Shown: positions 10,620 to 21,314, numbered from the stretch's first letter. The stretch is DNA of 64,000 nt from Ascarosepion bandense (GCA_037127315.1 JBBBDQ010001270.1:2848501-2912500), one strand, 5' to 3'. Numbers and translations: made by a program. The notes: generated by a model from the letters alone, not told the origin.

Positions 10620-11030
10620 TAATTGGGTCTTTCTCCTTGTTTCTTTCTTTCTCTCTTGTTTTCCTCATTGCTTTTATTTTGTGTCCTTCTCTTTCCTCAA
10701 TCTTCCCCCATTTTTATTACTCTTTTTACTTTCTCATCTTTCCTCTCCTCTTTACTCCGTACAAAAAGTTTTTCCAAAAACAAAAAGGAAGTGAATTTTC
10801 TTAAATTTTCTTTTCAAAAATAATGTTTATTACCATCATTACTATCTACCTGATGAGATATTGTTCTTTCAGTGTCGAAACAAAACGTACAATTTTCTGG
10901 TAGACTGTAGTTTGTACATGTTCTAAAGTATAATTTATAATATCCATTGTACTATTTTTATATTGAACACTGTTTTAAATTAATGTTTTAACCGTGGCAA
11001 ATATTTTCTTCGTTCCTGATTCATTTGGAT
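10620..11030 (+). repeat. Dispersed repeat B (hammerhead-bearing family), most complete copy
   Basis: Polypyrimidine leader (TTTCTTTCTTTCTCTC), AAATTTTCTTTTCAAAAA, the hammerhead-like module at 10,845-10,904, then TTGTACATGTTCTAAAGTAT and a terminal segment TGTTTTAAATTAATGTTTTA ... TTCTTCGTTCCTGATTCAT leading into TA repeats. Terminal pieces recur at 12,445-12,520, 52,195-52,240 and 61,325-61,415, again beside TA runs. No protein is encoded and no tRNA-like promoter is seen. It may be a retrozyme-like or Penelope-dependent non-autonomous element. Confidence 0.7.
10845..10904 (+). ncRNA. Hammerhead ribozyme fold, repeat B
   Basis: Stem I UCUAC (10,845-10,849) pairs with GUAGA (10,900-10,904). 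CUGAUGA is at 10,850-10,856. Stem II, 7 pairs (GAUAUUG/CAGUGUC), closes a UUCUUU loop. GAAA is at 10,877-10,880 and stem III AAAA/UUUU. The cleavage dinucleotide reads UG where UA is expected and the stem III closing G is C, so this copy probably does not cleave well. Confidence 0.7.
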
Positions 11031-11041
11031 ATATATATATA

Positions 11042-11094
11042 CTGACGAGCCGTTAGGTGAAACCTAGGTAGGTCTGTTGGCTCTTAGATTTATC

Positions 11095-11131
<37 letters not shown>

Positions 11132-11190
11132 TGACGAGCCGTTAGGTGAAACCTAGGTAGGTCTGTTGGTTCTTAGATTTATCCTGATAT
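11042..11190. repeat. 89-bp tandem duplication with TA spacer
   Basis: CTGACGAGCCGTTAGGTGAA begins copies at 11,042 and 11,131, differing at one base over 55 bp and separated by TA repeats. A diverged inverted relative is at 62,955-63,020. Confidence 0.85.
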
Positions 11191-11199
11191 ATATATATA

Positions 11200-11808
<609 letters not shown>

Positions 11809-11864
11809 GGTGAAGAGGTGCATGAGAATACATATAGGGCTTTTCTTTCTAATTTAATCACCAT

Positions 11865-12115
11865 ACCCAGAAACTAGAGGCAATTTTTTCTATAATCATA
11901 TCGTCGAAAGCAAGCCGTTTTACAGAGGGTTACATAGAAGGAAAGTTATGAGAAAGAGTGACAGGTTATAGGGGGTGTCAGGAAGTGGTTAAGAGAATGA
12001 TGAAAATCCTGATGAAAATGGAGTGGACGAAGAAAAGACCATGAGAGAAAAGATGCCGGTTAGGGCGATAGCAGATGATTGTTGACTTTACATTTAAATT
12101 CTTGAAGATTTATGT
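11865..12115 (-). pseudogene. Jockey/CR1-like LINE 3' end, decayed
   Basis: Matches the 3' untranslated part of the Jockey-like LINE at 43.0 and 47.5 kb: an eroded tail (TCGAAAGCAAGCCGTTTTAC), GGGTTACATAGAAGGAAAGT, and ACTTTACATTTAAATTCTTG where the C-terminal coding part would begin. No intact frame. Confidence 0.65.
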
Positions 12116-12221
12116 TTAAATTATAATTGTTTAATCTTTTCAGAAATGAATTGAGGTCTTTCGGTGACTGCCGTGTGTATACACTGCTTATATACAACAC
12201 GTTAAAATTTTCTTTTTGGGT

Positions 12222-12360
12222 TTCTATACGCCTATGGCTTAGGGAGTAGCAACTCCGACTGACACCAAATCGGTCGAGTTTCGATCCCGGCCTAGAAGCA
12301 AGTGGATGTGTTTAGCCACACTGATGAGCGAAACATGCTTGTATGTGGTTGACTAATATA
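12222..12360 (+). mobile_element. tRNA-derived ribozyme SINE, subfamily b
   Basis: The head CCTATGGCTTAGGGAGTAG carries an A box (TGGCTTAGGGA) and the B box is GAGTTTCGATCCC, about 35 bp apart, as in a tRNA gene. A linker (AGAAGCAAGTGGATGTG) leads to the hammerhead module and then TA-rich DNA. Compared with 62.8 kb, stem II of the ribozyme is deleted here. Confidence 0.8.
12316..12348 (+). ncRNA. Hammerhead module lacking stem II (SINE-b)
   Basis: Stem I CCACA/UGUGG, CUGAUGA, GAAA, stem III CAUGCUUG region and a UA site are all present, but the hairpin between CUGAUGA and GAAA is reduced to GC. The family needs stem II, so this is a natural loss-of-function variant. Confidence 0.7.
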
Positions 12361-12644
12361 TACATATATTTAAGATTAAATAATTATAAATTAGACATAT
12401 TGTGTCTAGTTTCTTGGTATCGTGATTAAAACAGAATTGATTTTTATATTGAGCACTGCTTTTAAATTAATACTTTGCCCGTTGCAAATATCTTCTTCGT
12501 TCCTTATTCATATATATATATATATATATATGCGTGAGCGTCTACGGGTTTGTGTCTCGGTATGTTTGTCAGTGGCATTCAATAGAATCTCTTTCAACTG
12601 GAGTATTGAGAGGCAAGTAAAAAAGTCAGTATATTGAATAACGT

Positions 12645-13011
12645 GTTTAAAGTGAGTCTTTCAGATACGGAAAAATTACGTCGCTCTGATTGAGCCTTGG
12701 CATTAGATGAGGTACGTTTACTGTTCTGCAGAAATCAATAGGTAGAGGATCGCGTACACACACGTCTGCGTACATGCGCTCGCGTACACATGCCTTTCGA
12801 CAAAATATCTTTATATGCCGGGTCCCTTCAGGACGTAGTCGACCATAGATTTGCACTTGCCCATATTCCTTGCCACTCTCAACGTTTTCCCTCTTTGTAT
12901 TTCTGCCAAACCCTCGCTTCGCCATTCACTAGCGCAAGACCATCAAGTATGTCTCCCGTTGCTCTTCTCTTTATACAATTATGAAGGAGTATTGATTCGC
13001 AGAAGCGTATT

Positions 13012-13020
<9 letters not shown>
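12645..13020. other. Unassigned interval with an RTE 3' terminus trace
   Basis: CCCTTCAGGACGTAGTCGAC at 12,825 matches the 3' terminus of the RTE LINE in minus orientation, but the match fades within 50 bp. The rest, somewhat less AT-rich than its surroundings, shows no recognisable element or supported gene. Confidence 0.4.
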
Positions 13021-13058
<38 letters not shown>

Positions 13059-13239
13059 ATATAAAACAAAAACAAAAATTCCGATATTTAAATCCGTTGG
13101 ATAATCATTTCTAAGAGGAATTTCTCGCTCCTTCAGCAACTGCTGAAACTAAGGCTCTGTACAAATTCAAATGTGTTAAAAGATTTTTCACCGGTAGAAT
13201 CCGCTCCACCCAATTCTCCATACACAGGAAAAGCGTATT

Positions 13240-13287
<48 letters not shown>

Positions 13288-13453
13288 AGTACACTTGGGA
13301 TGTAATCCGGGTAATTGTAATTTCAAATGAGACGAACTCGAGAGAACTCAATGTTAAATACTTTTATTTAACAGAGTAATATTTTATAAAGGATTTCTGA
13401 TTATTAGTTTGGATGATACATATTTCACCGCTTTGGTGTTCTTAGCGCGGCTC

Positions 13454-13506
<53 letters not shown>

Positions 13507-13510
13507 AAAA

Positions 13511-13555
<45 letters not shown>

Positions 13556-13640
13556 AAACAAAAATTTAATTTAAATCCGTTGGATAATCATTTCTAAGAG
13601 GAATTTTTCGCTCCTTCAGCAACGGCTGAAAAAAAACAGT
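13003..13640. repeat. Interleaved (TA)n and a duplicated segment
   Basis: AAATCCGTTGGATAATCATT followed by TCTAAGAGGAATTT and CGCTCCTTCAGCAAC occurs at 13,090 and 13,573. GCGTATTTGTGTGCATA plus TA occurs at 13,005 and 13,230. TA runs lie at 13,018-13,053, 13,248-13,283, 13,458-13,503 and 13,514-13,551. At 13,430-13,470 the minus strand has ATGAAGAGCCGC and GCGGTGAAATATG, a hammerhead-like core without a visible stem I or III. Confidence 0.6.
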
Positions 13641-13830
13641 ATCGCCCGGTTCACACTCCACCCACGTCTATTGAACTGGTTAAGAGGCTCATCTCTTGTT
13701 CCCTGTTTAGGATGTGGTTTCCGGCTTTCTCTTTTCTAATCTTACTTTGTTTTTTGTTTATTTTTCTAGCCCCCTGCAGATCAGTGGCGTTACCGCCTTG
13801 CTCGGGTTGATACGATTAAAAAAAAAATAC
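13640..13830 (+). mobile_element. Tail-sharing SINE (same family as 8,286-8,582)
   Basis: TATCGCCCGGTTCACACTCC, TTCCCTGTTTAGGATGTGGT, then CCCCCTGCAGATCAGTGGCG and TTACCGCCTTGCTCGGG with an A-rich end. About 170 bp match the antisense copy at 8.3 kb and the copies at 42.1 and 44.2 kb. Confidence 0.75.
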
Positions 13831-14109
13831 AAATTCAAAAAGGTTTTTACTGGTAGAAGCCCCACCCCCCCCGATTCTCTATACACAGGAAAATAAAAAT
13901 AAACAAAATAGGAATGTAAGAAGGGGAAAGCAGACAGATAACTCTGTCTCATATTAGAAGACTTGACTCTTCTATCCTTATACAAGAGTCAAGAGTTCAA
14001 AAGTTAAATTTTAGCCATGTCAGAGGAATAGAATTGGGAGTTGGAACAGAAAGAAACAAATGGCGAAGAGAAGTAAGCTATAACTGGGAAGTAATTGTGA
14101 AAAAAACTT

Positions 14110-15560
14110 TATAAAAGATTGAAATATATATATATAATGTGAAAGAACACGTAGATTAAAACCGATTGCTCAGGAGTTTACTTTTATAAAGAATGCTCGA
14201 TACAGAATATAGCTTAATATTTTAATTTTATTACAAATGTTTATAAAACCATTATATAACTACACAAAAAATTTCATGTTTCAGAACAAAAATAAATCCA
14301 ACCGGCTGTTAAAAATTATTGTTTTAAGTATTGTGTGGTTCCATTATGTCGCTTACTCAAACAAAATAATTTTCTTTAAAATCTAAATAATTACAATGTT
14401 TCATTTATAACTTATAATCCAACATAACTTTAAAAAAAATATTTGCTGAAATAAATGACCCGCAGAATACTTAATTTTTCTTACTACAATATACCTTAGT
14501 GTACCATAATTATTTAATCCTAATTCTAACCTAACCATTCCAGCCCCTTTACCTCAAGATAGTAAAAACATCTAAATTGTAATAAAAAAAAAACCCTAAA
14601 ATCCAACATGCTATTAAAAAAATTATTGTCTACCCCAGGGGTCAGCAAACTTTTGGAGAGTGAGGGCCAAAATCTATGTAGAATCATGGTGGAGGGCCAA
14701 ACAGCTATAACTCTAGTGTCATGGAGAAGAAACATGTTTTTAAATATGTGAATAAATTTTCTATGTGTTTCAAGAAAGCAAGGATTCAATATAATTTAAT
14801 ATCTACGGGAATTTTGTTAAAAAAAATATTGCATCTTAAAAATAAATGTTTCATAAATCAGTACTGGAAAAAAATTGCATTAAAATCGGTTAGAACACTA
14901 TTTTATATTCATTTAAAAGTGCCCACTCACGAAAGCAATTTCACAGAAAAAGTGAAAGTGAGGCCGTACGTTAATTTTGGTGATCCCTACAAATAAAAAA
15001 TAAAAGTAAAACACATTCTCTAGGTAAAAAGAAATATTTTTTTTTTAATTTCGACGCAATATATTCAGACTGTCAACTGTCATTTTGGTTTGGTTTACCA
15101 ATATTTATATTGTGTCCAGAGTAAGGTAGCGGGCCGGACAAAATTCACTTGAGAGCCGAATGTCGTCCGAGGCCGGGGGTTGCCGACCGCTGATCTACTC
15201 ATTTAAAAGATCTATATATCTTGTCCAGACAATATTAAAAAGTGACATGTCTAGACAATAAGCCATCTTGCTTCTTTGCATAACCCAAATGTTACATAAC
15301 TCGATGATTACTTAATTCTCATTTTTGATTGAACACTATTGACACACCAAAAACATTTTTCTTCAGCTAACCCTGCCTAATTTTCTAAATAAACATGAAT
15401 TCATCTTATATTAAAAAAAAAACAAATCATTTTCACTATTTATTTTAACATATCACCTGAAGAACAACATTATTGTTCTGAAATATGTAATTATTTGTGT
15501 CGTGAGTTGATGCTTTTATAAACCATTGTAAGAATAAAATTACAATATATATATATATAT
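14110..15560 (-). repeat. Dispersed repeat C, split by a hAT element
   Basis: Outer parts (14,110-14,635 and 15,193-15,560) are the reverse complement of the repeat at 26,430-26,960. Near its ends sit hairpins such as AGAACAA/TTGTTCT followed by GAAAT (15,464-15,488). A degenerate CUGAAGA precedes this at 15,458. The identity of the family is unknown; Penelope-related is possible. Confidence 0.65.
14636..15192 (+). mobile_element. hAT-superfamily non-autonomous transposon (557 bp)
   Basis: The ends are CAGGGGTCAGCAAACTTTTG and, reversed, CAGCGGTCGGCAACCCCCGG, a hAT-type imperfect terminal inverted repeat followed by GGGCC-rich sequence. Flanking 8-bp duplications are GTCTACCC (14,628-14,635) and ATCTACTC (15,193-15,200), six of eight matching, as expected for hAT. 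The paralogous repeat at 26,728-26,735 carries the undisturbed site GGGTAGAC (reverse complement GTCTACCC), so the empty site is present in the same window. The interior has no transposase. Confidence 0.92.
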
Positions 15561-15673
15561 ATATATAAAAGACAAACAGACAGACAAAGACAGGTATAAA
15601 TGTAAATCAAAGAAAGATTATACGAATAAATATATGAGTTTATTTTACCTGTTTTTTCTTTCTAACATTTCTG

Positions 15674-15955
15674 TCAGTTAAGTGCCATACATGATACAGG
15701 CTTGGGCGATCATGTCTCGAAAGAGACATGACTGACTTGGCAGAAGATTTTCCTGCAGTAGGTTGCCATTGCTTTCTGCGGTAGACTGGCTGTCAATCAA
15801 AGCTATAGAATCCAATATTTTCTGCTGTTTGACCCATAGCCGGAGGGAGAAGAGATGGATTCATAACTTTCCCATGTGAATGCAACGAATTCAAGTGGAA
15901 TTCGAACTCGGATCGCTAATTACTTGTTTCGAGCCGACATCACTAAATCCATTCA
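15674..15955 (-). mobile_element. SINE family 1, nearly full length
   Basis: Antisense copy from GTTAAGTGCCATACATGATA to TCGAACTCGGATCGC. It contains the conserved hairpin CATGTCTC-GAAA-GAGACATG at 15,707-15,726, formed by the SINE's 3' end. The B box lies at the right side (complement GAGTTCGAATTCC). Confidence 0.8.
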
Positions 15956-16245
15956 GTGTACATATCATCGGAATGGCTAAATACACACAATCATTTGACC
16001 TTTGAAACTATACCTCATTGAAAAAATACTGTCTCTCGGATTTTTAAATCATTCGTCCTTATTTAATCTCTGAAGAAGCTTGTTATAAGTGAAACATGTT
16101 AGATTAAAGACACTTTTCTTACTTGTTCTTTATTTATTCTATTCATCTTGACGGATTACGATCCATACATTCAACTCATATAAAAAAAATACAAAAACAA
16201 AAAAAATTGTAAGATTAAGTTGTCTCTATCGTTTAATACAACGTG

Positions 16246-16584
16246 TTTCCCTGATTGAGCACTCTGGAAGAATGGTAGACTTTGAAAAACAGTAGCTACT
16301 CTAGCATATACGCATCGTTTATTCAACAATGAATTAGAATACTCTCAGCTATTGGGCGTGTATAATGATAACATACACGCTAAAAAGTCTGCCTTCTTCT
16401 ACCGAGCGCCCATAGCTAACATACACGCTAAAAAGTCTACCTTCTTCTACCGAGCGCCCATAGCTCAGAGGTAGAATTGTCGACTAACGCCAATTCGGTC
16501 GGGGTTCAATCCTGGGTAAAAAGCAATTGGCTGTCTAATCGTACTGATGGGCTGTGATACAGCGAAACAGATATGTCTACTGAT

Positions 16585-16588
<4 letters not shown>
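16246..16588 (+). mobile_element. tRNA-derived ribozyme SINE, subfamily a, long form
   Basis: A ~200-bp leader (CTGATTGAGCACTCTGGAAG, AAACAGTAGCTACTCTAGCA, CTATTGGGCGTGTATAATG) precedes the tRNA-like head. The A box is TAGCTCAGAGG (16,461-16,471) and the B box GGGGTTCAATCCTG (16,501-16,512 core). The leader's last 48 bp, ending CCGAGCGCCCATAGCT, are duplicated in tandem from 16,370 and 16,418. The hammerhead module and a (TA)n run follow. The 27.4 and 58.2 kb copies share the leader, so it belongs to the element. Confidence 0.82.
16538..16584 (+). ncRNA. Hammerhead ribozyme, mutated (SINE-a)
   Basis: Stem II GCUGU/ACAGC, GAAA and UC site are intact. The last base of CUGAUGA is G (16,550) and stem I pairs poorly after three bases (CGUA with UACU). 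Likely inactive. Confidence 0.7.
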
Positions 16589-16619
<31 letters not shown>

Positions 16620-16621
<2 letters not shown>

Positions 16622-17190
16622 GGGTGTTAATGGTGACGGCATTATACCACCATTCATCGTCCCAGGCTCAACACGGACGCCTACATGAAGTGCCCTTTGG
16701 AAGTAATGTTTCACTTGGTTAAGAGGGAGTTTTCTTGAAGACACTATGTATGGCAACAGGTCTTTGCACCATGCGACATAAGCAAGAGAACCCAGTCATG
16801 ACTGTCAGACAATTTCTGAGACCACATCACATCTTAAATCTAATTAATAAAACTGCAAGCGCTTTGAGTATTATGTGTAGGGCTCAGTTAAGAGAGAGAT
16901 TAACAAAACTGATTGTAACACAAAATGTAAACTGAAAATCGATCCATTAACTCTGAACGCTTTAATTTATTTCTTTAAACATTTTTTGGTTAGATATTCT
17001 GTGTTTTTTTTTTAATAATTAAACAGTATAGTGACAGCATTTACCAACTTATACAGAAAAATTTGCAAGAGATTAAAAAGTCCTCTGGAGGATGTGATCG
17101 ATGCCAATGATTTTATTAAACAAATTTACTCGTTGGTATATTTGAGTCAATATATTTTTGTGTAATGTTGGTAAATATATGTGTTAAAAT
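16620..17190 (+). other. Unassigned repeat piece related to 55.1 kb
   Basis: TTGGTTAAGAGGGAG ... GACACTATGTATGGCAACAG ... CCCAGTCATGACTGTCAG at 16,715-16,810 matches a diverged segment at 55,105-55,200 (AGGTTAAGAGGG, GATACGATGTCTGTCAACAG, CTCAGTCATGACTATCAG). A 66-residue frame (16,735-16,935) reads through but shows no recognised domain. Confidence 0.45.
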
Positions 17191-17248
17191 GAGATGTCAG
17201 TGTTATTCTCGTTTTTGGATAATTTTGGCGTCAATTTATCCATAGCAC

Positions 17249-17249
<1 letters not shown>

Positions 17250-17310
<61 letters not shown>
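17250..17310. repeat. (CA)n-(TA)n compound microsatellite
   Basis: CA run followed by TA run. A separate (CA)n lies at 17,528-17,580. Confidence 0.95.
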
Positions 17311-17313
<3 letters not shown>

Positions 17314-17524
17314 TGTAGATATGGAAGGATACAAAGGCGTATCCTGTACATAAAGTGGTATGATAACTCTCTAGGAGAGTTCTAAATATATATGTATATA
17401 AATACTTATAGAGAAAATATATGTAAAAATTAAGACAGACACGTTTTTCCATGGTTTATTGACGATGCTTCGCATGAAATAGGCCATATTCCGGTTAACC
17501 ATGGAATAACGTGTATGTTTTAAT

Positions 17525-17525
<1 letters not shown>
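17310..17525 (-). repeat. Dispersed repeat D with UUCG hairpin
   Basis: Inverted relative of 52,255-52,480. Shared pieces are AACTCTCTAGGAGAGTTCTA, GATACGCC/TTTGGATTCTTC-type ends and the segment GATGCTTCGCATGAAATAGG (17,463-17,482), where a UUCG-type hairpin precedes GAAATAGGCC. Function unknown. Confidence 0.6.
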
Positions 17526-17583
<58 letters not shown>

Positions 17584-17859
17584 TAATTGATTTGTTTAAA
17601 CGTTATTTTTAATGGATGCTCATATTTGAGTGGATGGTTTGTTTATACTATTAAACAGTATATTTATTTATTTACATCAACTGGCCTGAATATTCGAGAA
17701 ATTTTATTATAAAAATATATTCTTACTCTGAACATTCAGATCAGTAGATGTAAATAAATAAATATACTGGTTGCTAAAAAAAATGAGTTTCCATCGAATA
17801 TAAGGTTTAAAAAATTAAATGAGAAATATATCGGATTTAATTCATTTCCTAATACATAC

Positions 17860-17875
<16 letters not shown>

Positions 17876-17935
<60 letters not shown>
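17876..17935. repeat. (TA)n microsatellite preceded by (CATA)n
   Basis: CATACATACATACATA changes to a perfect TA run of about 60 bp. Confidence 0.95.
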
Positions 17936-17938
<3 letters not shown>

Positions 17939-18009
17939 CTAATCGTACATATTTTTATTACGCAAATGTTATTTTTGGTGAATATTATCATGATGTAATG
18001 TAGTAATAT

Positions 18010-18632
18010 ACATTACTGCGCAAAAGTAATAGAACAAGAACTATTTTATCTTTTATACGCCATCAAAATAAAATTTAAAATCACCCCTGTCTTAACACTT
18101 TTGCACACTACCGTTAGTGTGCATAAGTATTAGGACAGGAATGAAATTCAGATACAGGTTGAAAAAAAAAGTAAATTGCTAATAAATATTGATTATTTAA
18201 AACTAGGTGCAAAAGAAATGTATTAAAAAAAAGTTATATTTTATTTTTCTTATTTTCTATTAAACAAGTTATTTTGAAACTAGTCATTATTCCATTATCC
18301 TTGGATATGACTGACTTTTTTCTTATTCCTCCTTCTCGAATTGATAAATCTAATGTTACTTCTTAAGACATACTTCGGGAACAAATACAAGCTCCTTGGC
18401 AGGAGATACCATTAGATACATTGTAGAAGCTGTGAAGTTAATGCCTGACAGAACGAAGGCTGTGATCAAAGCAAAAGGCTATTATACTAAATATGAAATT
18501 TATTTTGTAACAAGTATTTTTTCTTGTTAAAGCATTTGTTGAATAAATCAAATAAAATTACTTTAACAAAATTGTTTATTTTCTGTCAATATGCCTAAAT
18601 ATTTTTTTTAATACTTTTGCACAGTACTGTAT
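18010..18632 (+). mobile_element. Tc1-like transposon, internally deleted
   Basis: The left end ACATTACTGCGCAAAAGTAA and the right end, reversed, ACAGTACTGTGCAAAAGTAT form terminal inverted repeats adjoining TA. Near 18,395-18,490 one frame reads the C-terminus of a Tc1-type transposase: LMPDRTKAVIKAKGYYTKYE. The rest of the transposase is missing and the interior carries a second inverted terminus-like motif (18,105-18,140). Confidence 0.75.
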
Positions 18633-18824
18633 ATTACATTGATGTATGCTTTAATATTTCTAAATATTACTTATATTACTTAATTATGATATTGTAATAA
18701 TTTCAATAGATTAGATATTAATTTTTTTAATACATATTATTTCATTGAATGATTCTAACCGTTAAAACATTATTTCTTCAAAATTTATCTAATTAATTAT
18801 AAAAAATTCGCTTAATACTTTTAT

Positions 18825-19075
18825 ACATTTTTTCGCTACAATTTTAAACGGAAATGAATTTGTTTTTTCATTTATCCACATACTAACTTTACCGAGTCAT
18901 AAACACACACATTCATACATGATTCTCTCATACACATATTTTTCTTTAAAAAAGAAAATCCTCTTTTGCTTGATATTGCATACAATATTTTGCTACAATT
19001 TTGAACGGAAATGAATTTCGTTTTGTCATCCACACATATACTAACCGACATATAAACACACAATTCGTCTATACT
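18825..19075. repeat. Diverged tandem duplication (~155 bp period)
   Basis: GCTACAATTTT then AACGGAAATGAATTT then CACATA and ACTAAC occur at 18,834-18,890 and 18,992-19,043 in the same order and spacing. Confidence 0.65.
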
Positions 19076-19356
19076 TTAAATATGCTTGACACGTGCATCA
19101 TATTCGCATACATATATTTAGATTTAAAATAAACAACTTTTCAGCACACACATAACCCGGCATAAGTTTTTTCTACATTTAAGATTGTTCATCTATTGCT
19201 TTAATATACGTGACACGCATCTGACCAATAAAATTAAACCTCAGTTAACAATAAAATCATTCATCTTGAATTTAAAAAAAAACTCTGAAAAAGTTTGTTA
19301 GAGTGAAAGATGTTAAGTTGAAGACACTTATTCTCTACCTATTCTCGTCATAATTT

Positions 19357-19357
<1 letters not shown>

Positions 19358-19415
<58 letters not shown>

Positions 19416-19435
19416 GTGTGTGTGTGTGTGTGTGA
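19358..19435. repeat. (TA)n-(TG)n microsatellite
   Basis: TA run then a long TG run with one C. No gene is seen between 19,080 and 20,240; pieces there (19,635-19,700, 20,050-20,110) resemble the repeat at 9.8 and 57.9 kb. Confidence 0.95.
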
Positions 19436-19558
19436 TTATATACCTACGAAATTTTGCGAAATCCGTTACGAAATGGATTTACTCCGACATGTTTTAATTT
19501 ATTTTTTAAACTTTATTTTTAATGGATACTCGTATTTGATTATATGCTCTGTATTTTT

Positions 19559-19595
<37 letters not shown>

Positions 19596-20279
19596 AGAAT
19601 TTTTATTCATATTTACTGGTATGAACATTAGAGAAATCTTATTAGGAAAATATGCGTCCTCCGTTAGGAGTCGAACCTGTGTACCCTAGGGGAACCGTCA
19701 ATTAATCTGATGTTACGAAATAGATCAACTTTATCATATTTTTGATATTTGACGTTATATTTTCCTAGCATATGAATTTGTAAATAATATTGGTTCTCTG
19801 TAATTTGGATGATGTAGGTGAGTTATTATTGTTGATTATGAGGGTTGCATTTTTTTAATTATTAAATTAAATTTAAAAACAAAATTAAGTTAGTCGTTTT
19901 AATGAAACACACATATATATATATAGAGAGAGAGAGAATTTTACAAAACCCGTTAAGAAATATATTAACTCTGACATCTTTAATTTATTTGAACATTATT
20001 TTTAATAAACAATCGTATTTGAGTAGACACTGTGTTTTTTATGACTAAACAGGAAATTTAATTATATCTACTGGCCTGAATATTGAGAAATTTTGTTACG
20101 AAAGTTTGTGTCATTCTCCTAAATAGATTTCGTGATTATTCAGGCTGGTAGATTTAAAATATATAGTTTAATTACAAAAAAAAAATGAAAAGAAAAAACA
20201 AAATATCTACTCAACTACGTGTACCCAGTACAAAATAATGTTTAAAGAAATAAATTATGTGCATATGTGTGTGTGTGCA

Positions 20280-20284
<5 letters not shown>

Positions 20285-20332
<48 letters not shown>
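20285..20332. repeat. (TA)n microsatellite
   Basis: Perfect TA run. Confidence 0.95.
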
Positions 20333-20335
<3 letters not shown>

Positions 20336-20899
20336 ATTGCGCATGTTTTGGTATCTATATGTGTCTGTGCTGGTTGCTTCATATGTCTTTCATTAAGTTT
20401 TCCACTCTGTATCCACAGAAGATAATCCGTTTGTTTTGGAATGATTTCTACCTCGTATTTTTCCCCTGACCTTGGTAGATATCTCTCATAAACAAATACA
20501 TGGAAATCTATATATAGATTACACATACACACCTCATAAAACATATACACTTACACGCTGTAATTGCGAGCGCGCACACACATATATGTGTATATGTTAC
20601 TGCAACCTTTGAATGCGTATTTTTTGCTTCGCATTATAAGCCTTCAAAAATCCATATCCATCAACATGCATGTCTTTCCGGCTGCGTGTAAATCACTGTG
20701 ATTTCCTAGATATATTCCGCTTTCTGCTCATAAAGCATTTTGTTTTCTAGCAACTATATGTTAAACTGAAATTTATTTTTAAGTACATTATAAGGAAAGT
20801 GTCACTCTCCTGCAAATCAGTGCATTTATTCATCAACACTATATATGGCATCAGTACGAAAATACAACCCACTTAAAACCAAACTAATATATATATATA

Positions 20900-21055
20900 T
20901 ATATATAGGCGGTAAAATTTTAAAAAAGACATATATATATATATATATATATATATTAATTTTAACGCCTATATATGTTTTTTTTTATTTTACCGCCTAT
21001 ATATATCTTTTTCCTAAATTTTACCCCCATATATATATATATATAATTTTACCGC

Positions 21056-21109
<54 letters not shown>

Positions 21110-21256
21110 CGGTAAAATTTAGAAAAATGATATATATATAGGCGGTAAAATAAAATAAAAATATATAGGCGTTAAAATTAATATATATATATAGGCGGTA
21201 AAATTTATAAAATACACACATATATGTAGATATATAGGCGATGAAATTTTAAAAAA

Positions 21257-21262
<6 letters not shown>
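20900..21262. repeat. Palindromic array of GGCGGTAAAATTT units separated by TA repeats
   Basis: At least ten occurrences of GGCGGTAAAATTT or close variants lie here, each flanked by TA repeats. Units at about 20,954, 20,988, 21,018 and 21,046 are in minus orientation. Those at about 21,108, 21,140, 21,167, 21,193 and 21,236 are in plus orientation. Unit variants mirror each other in order (TTTAG type, AAATAAAA type, GGCGTTAAAATTAA type), so the whole is one imperfect palindrome around a TA core near 21,080 with arms of about 80 bp or more. Not recognised as a known element. Confidence 0.8.

Positions 21263-21264
<2 letters not shown>

Positions 21265-21313
<49 letters not shown>
21265..21313. 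repeat. (TA)n microsatellite
   Basis: Perfect TA run next to the palindromic array. Confidence 0.95.
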
Positions 21314-21314
<1 letters not shown>

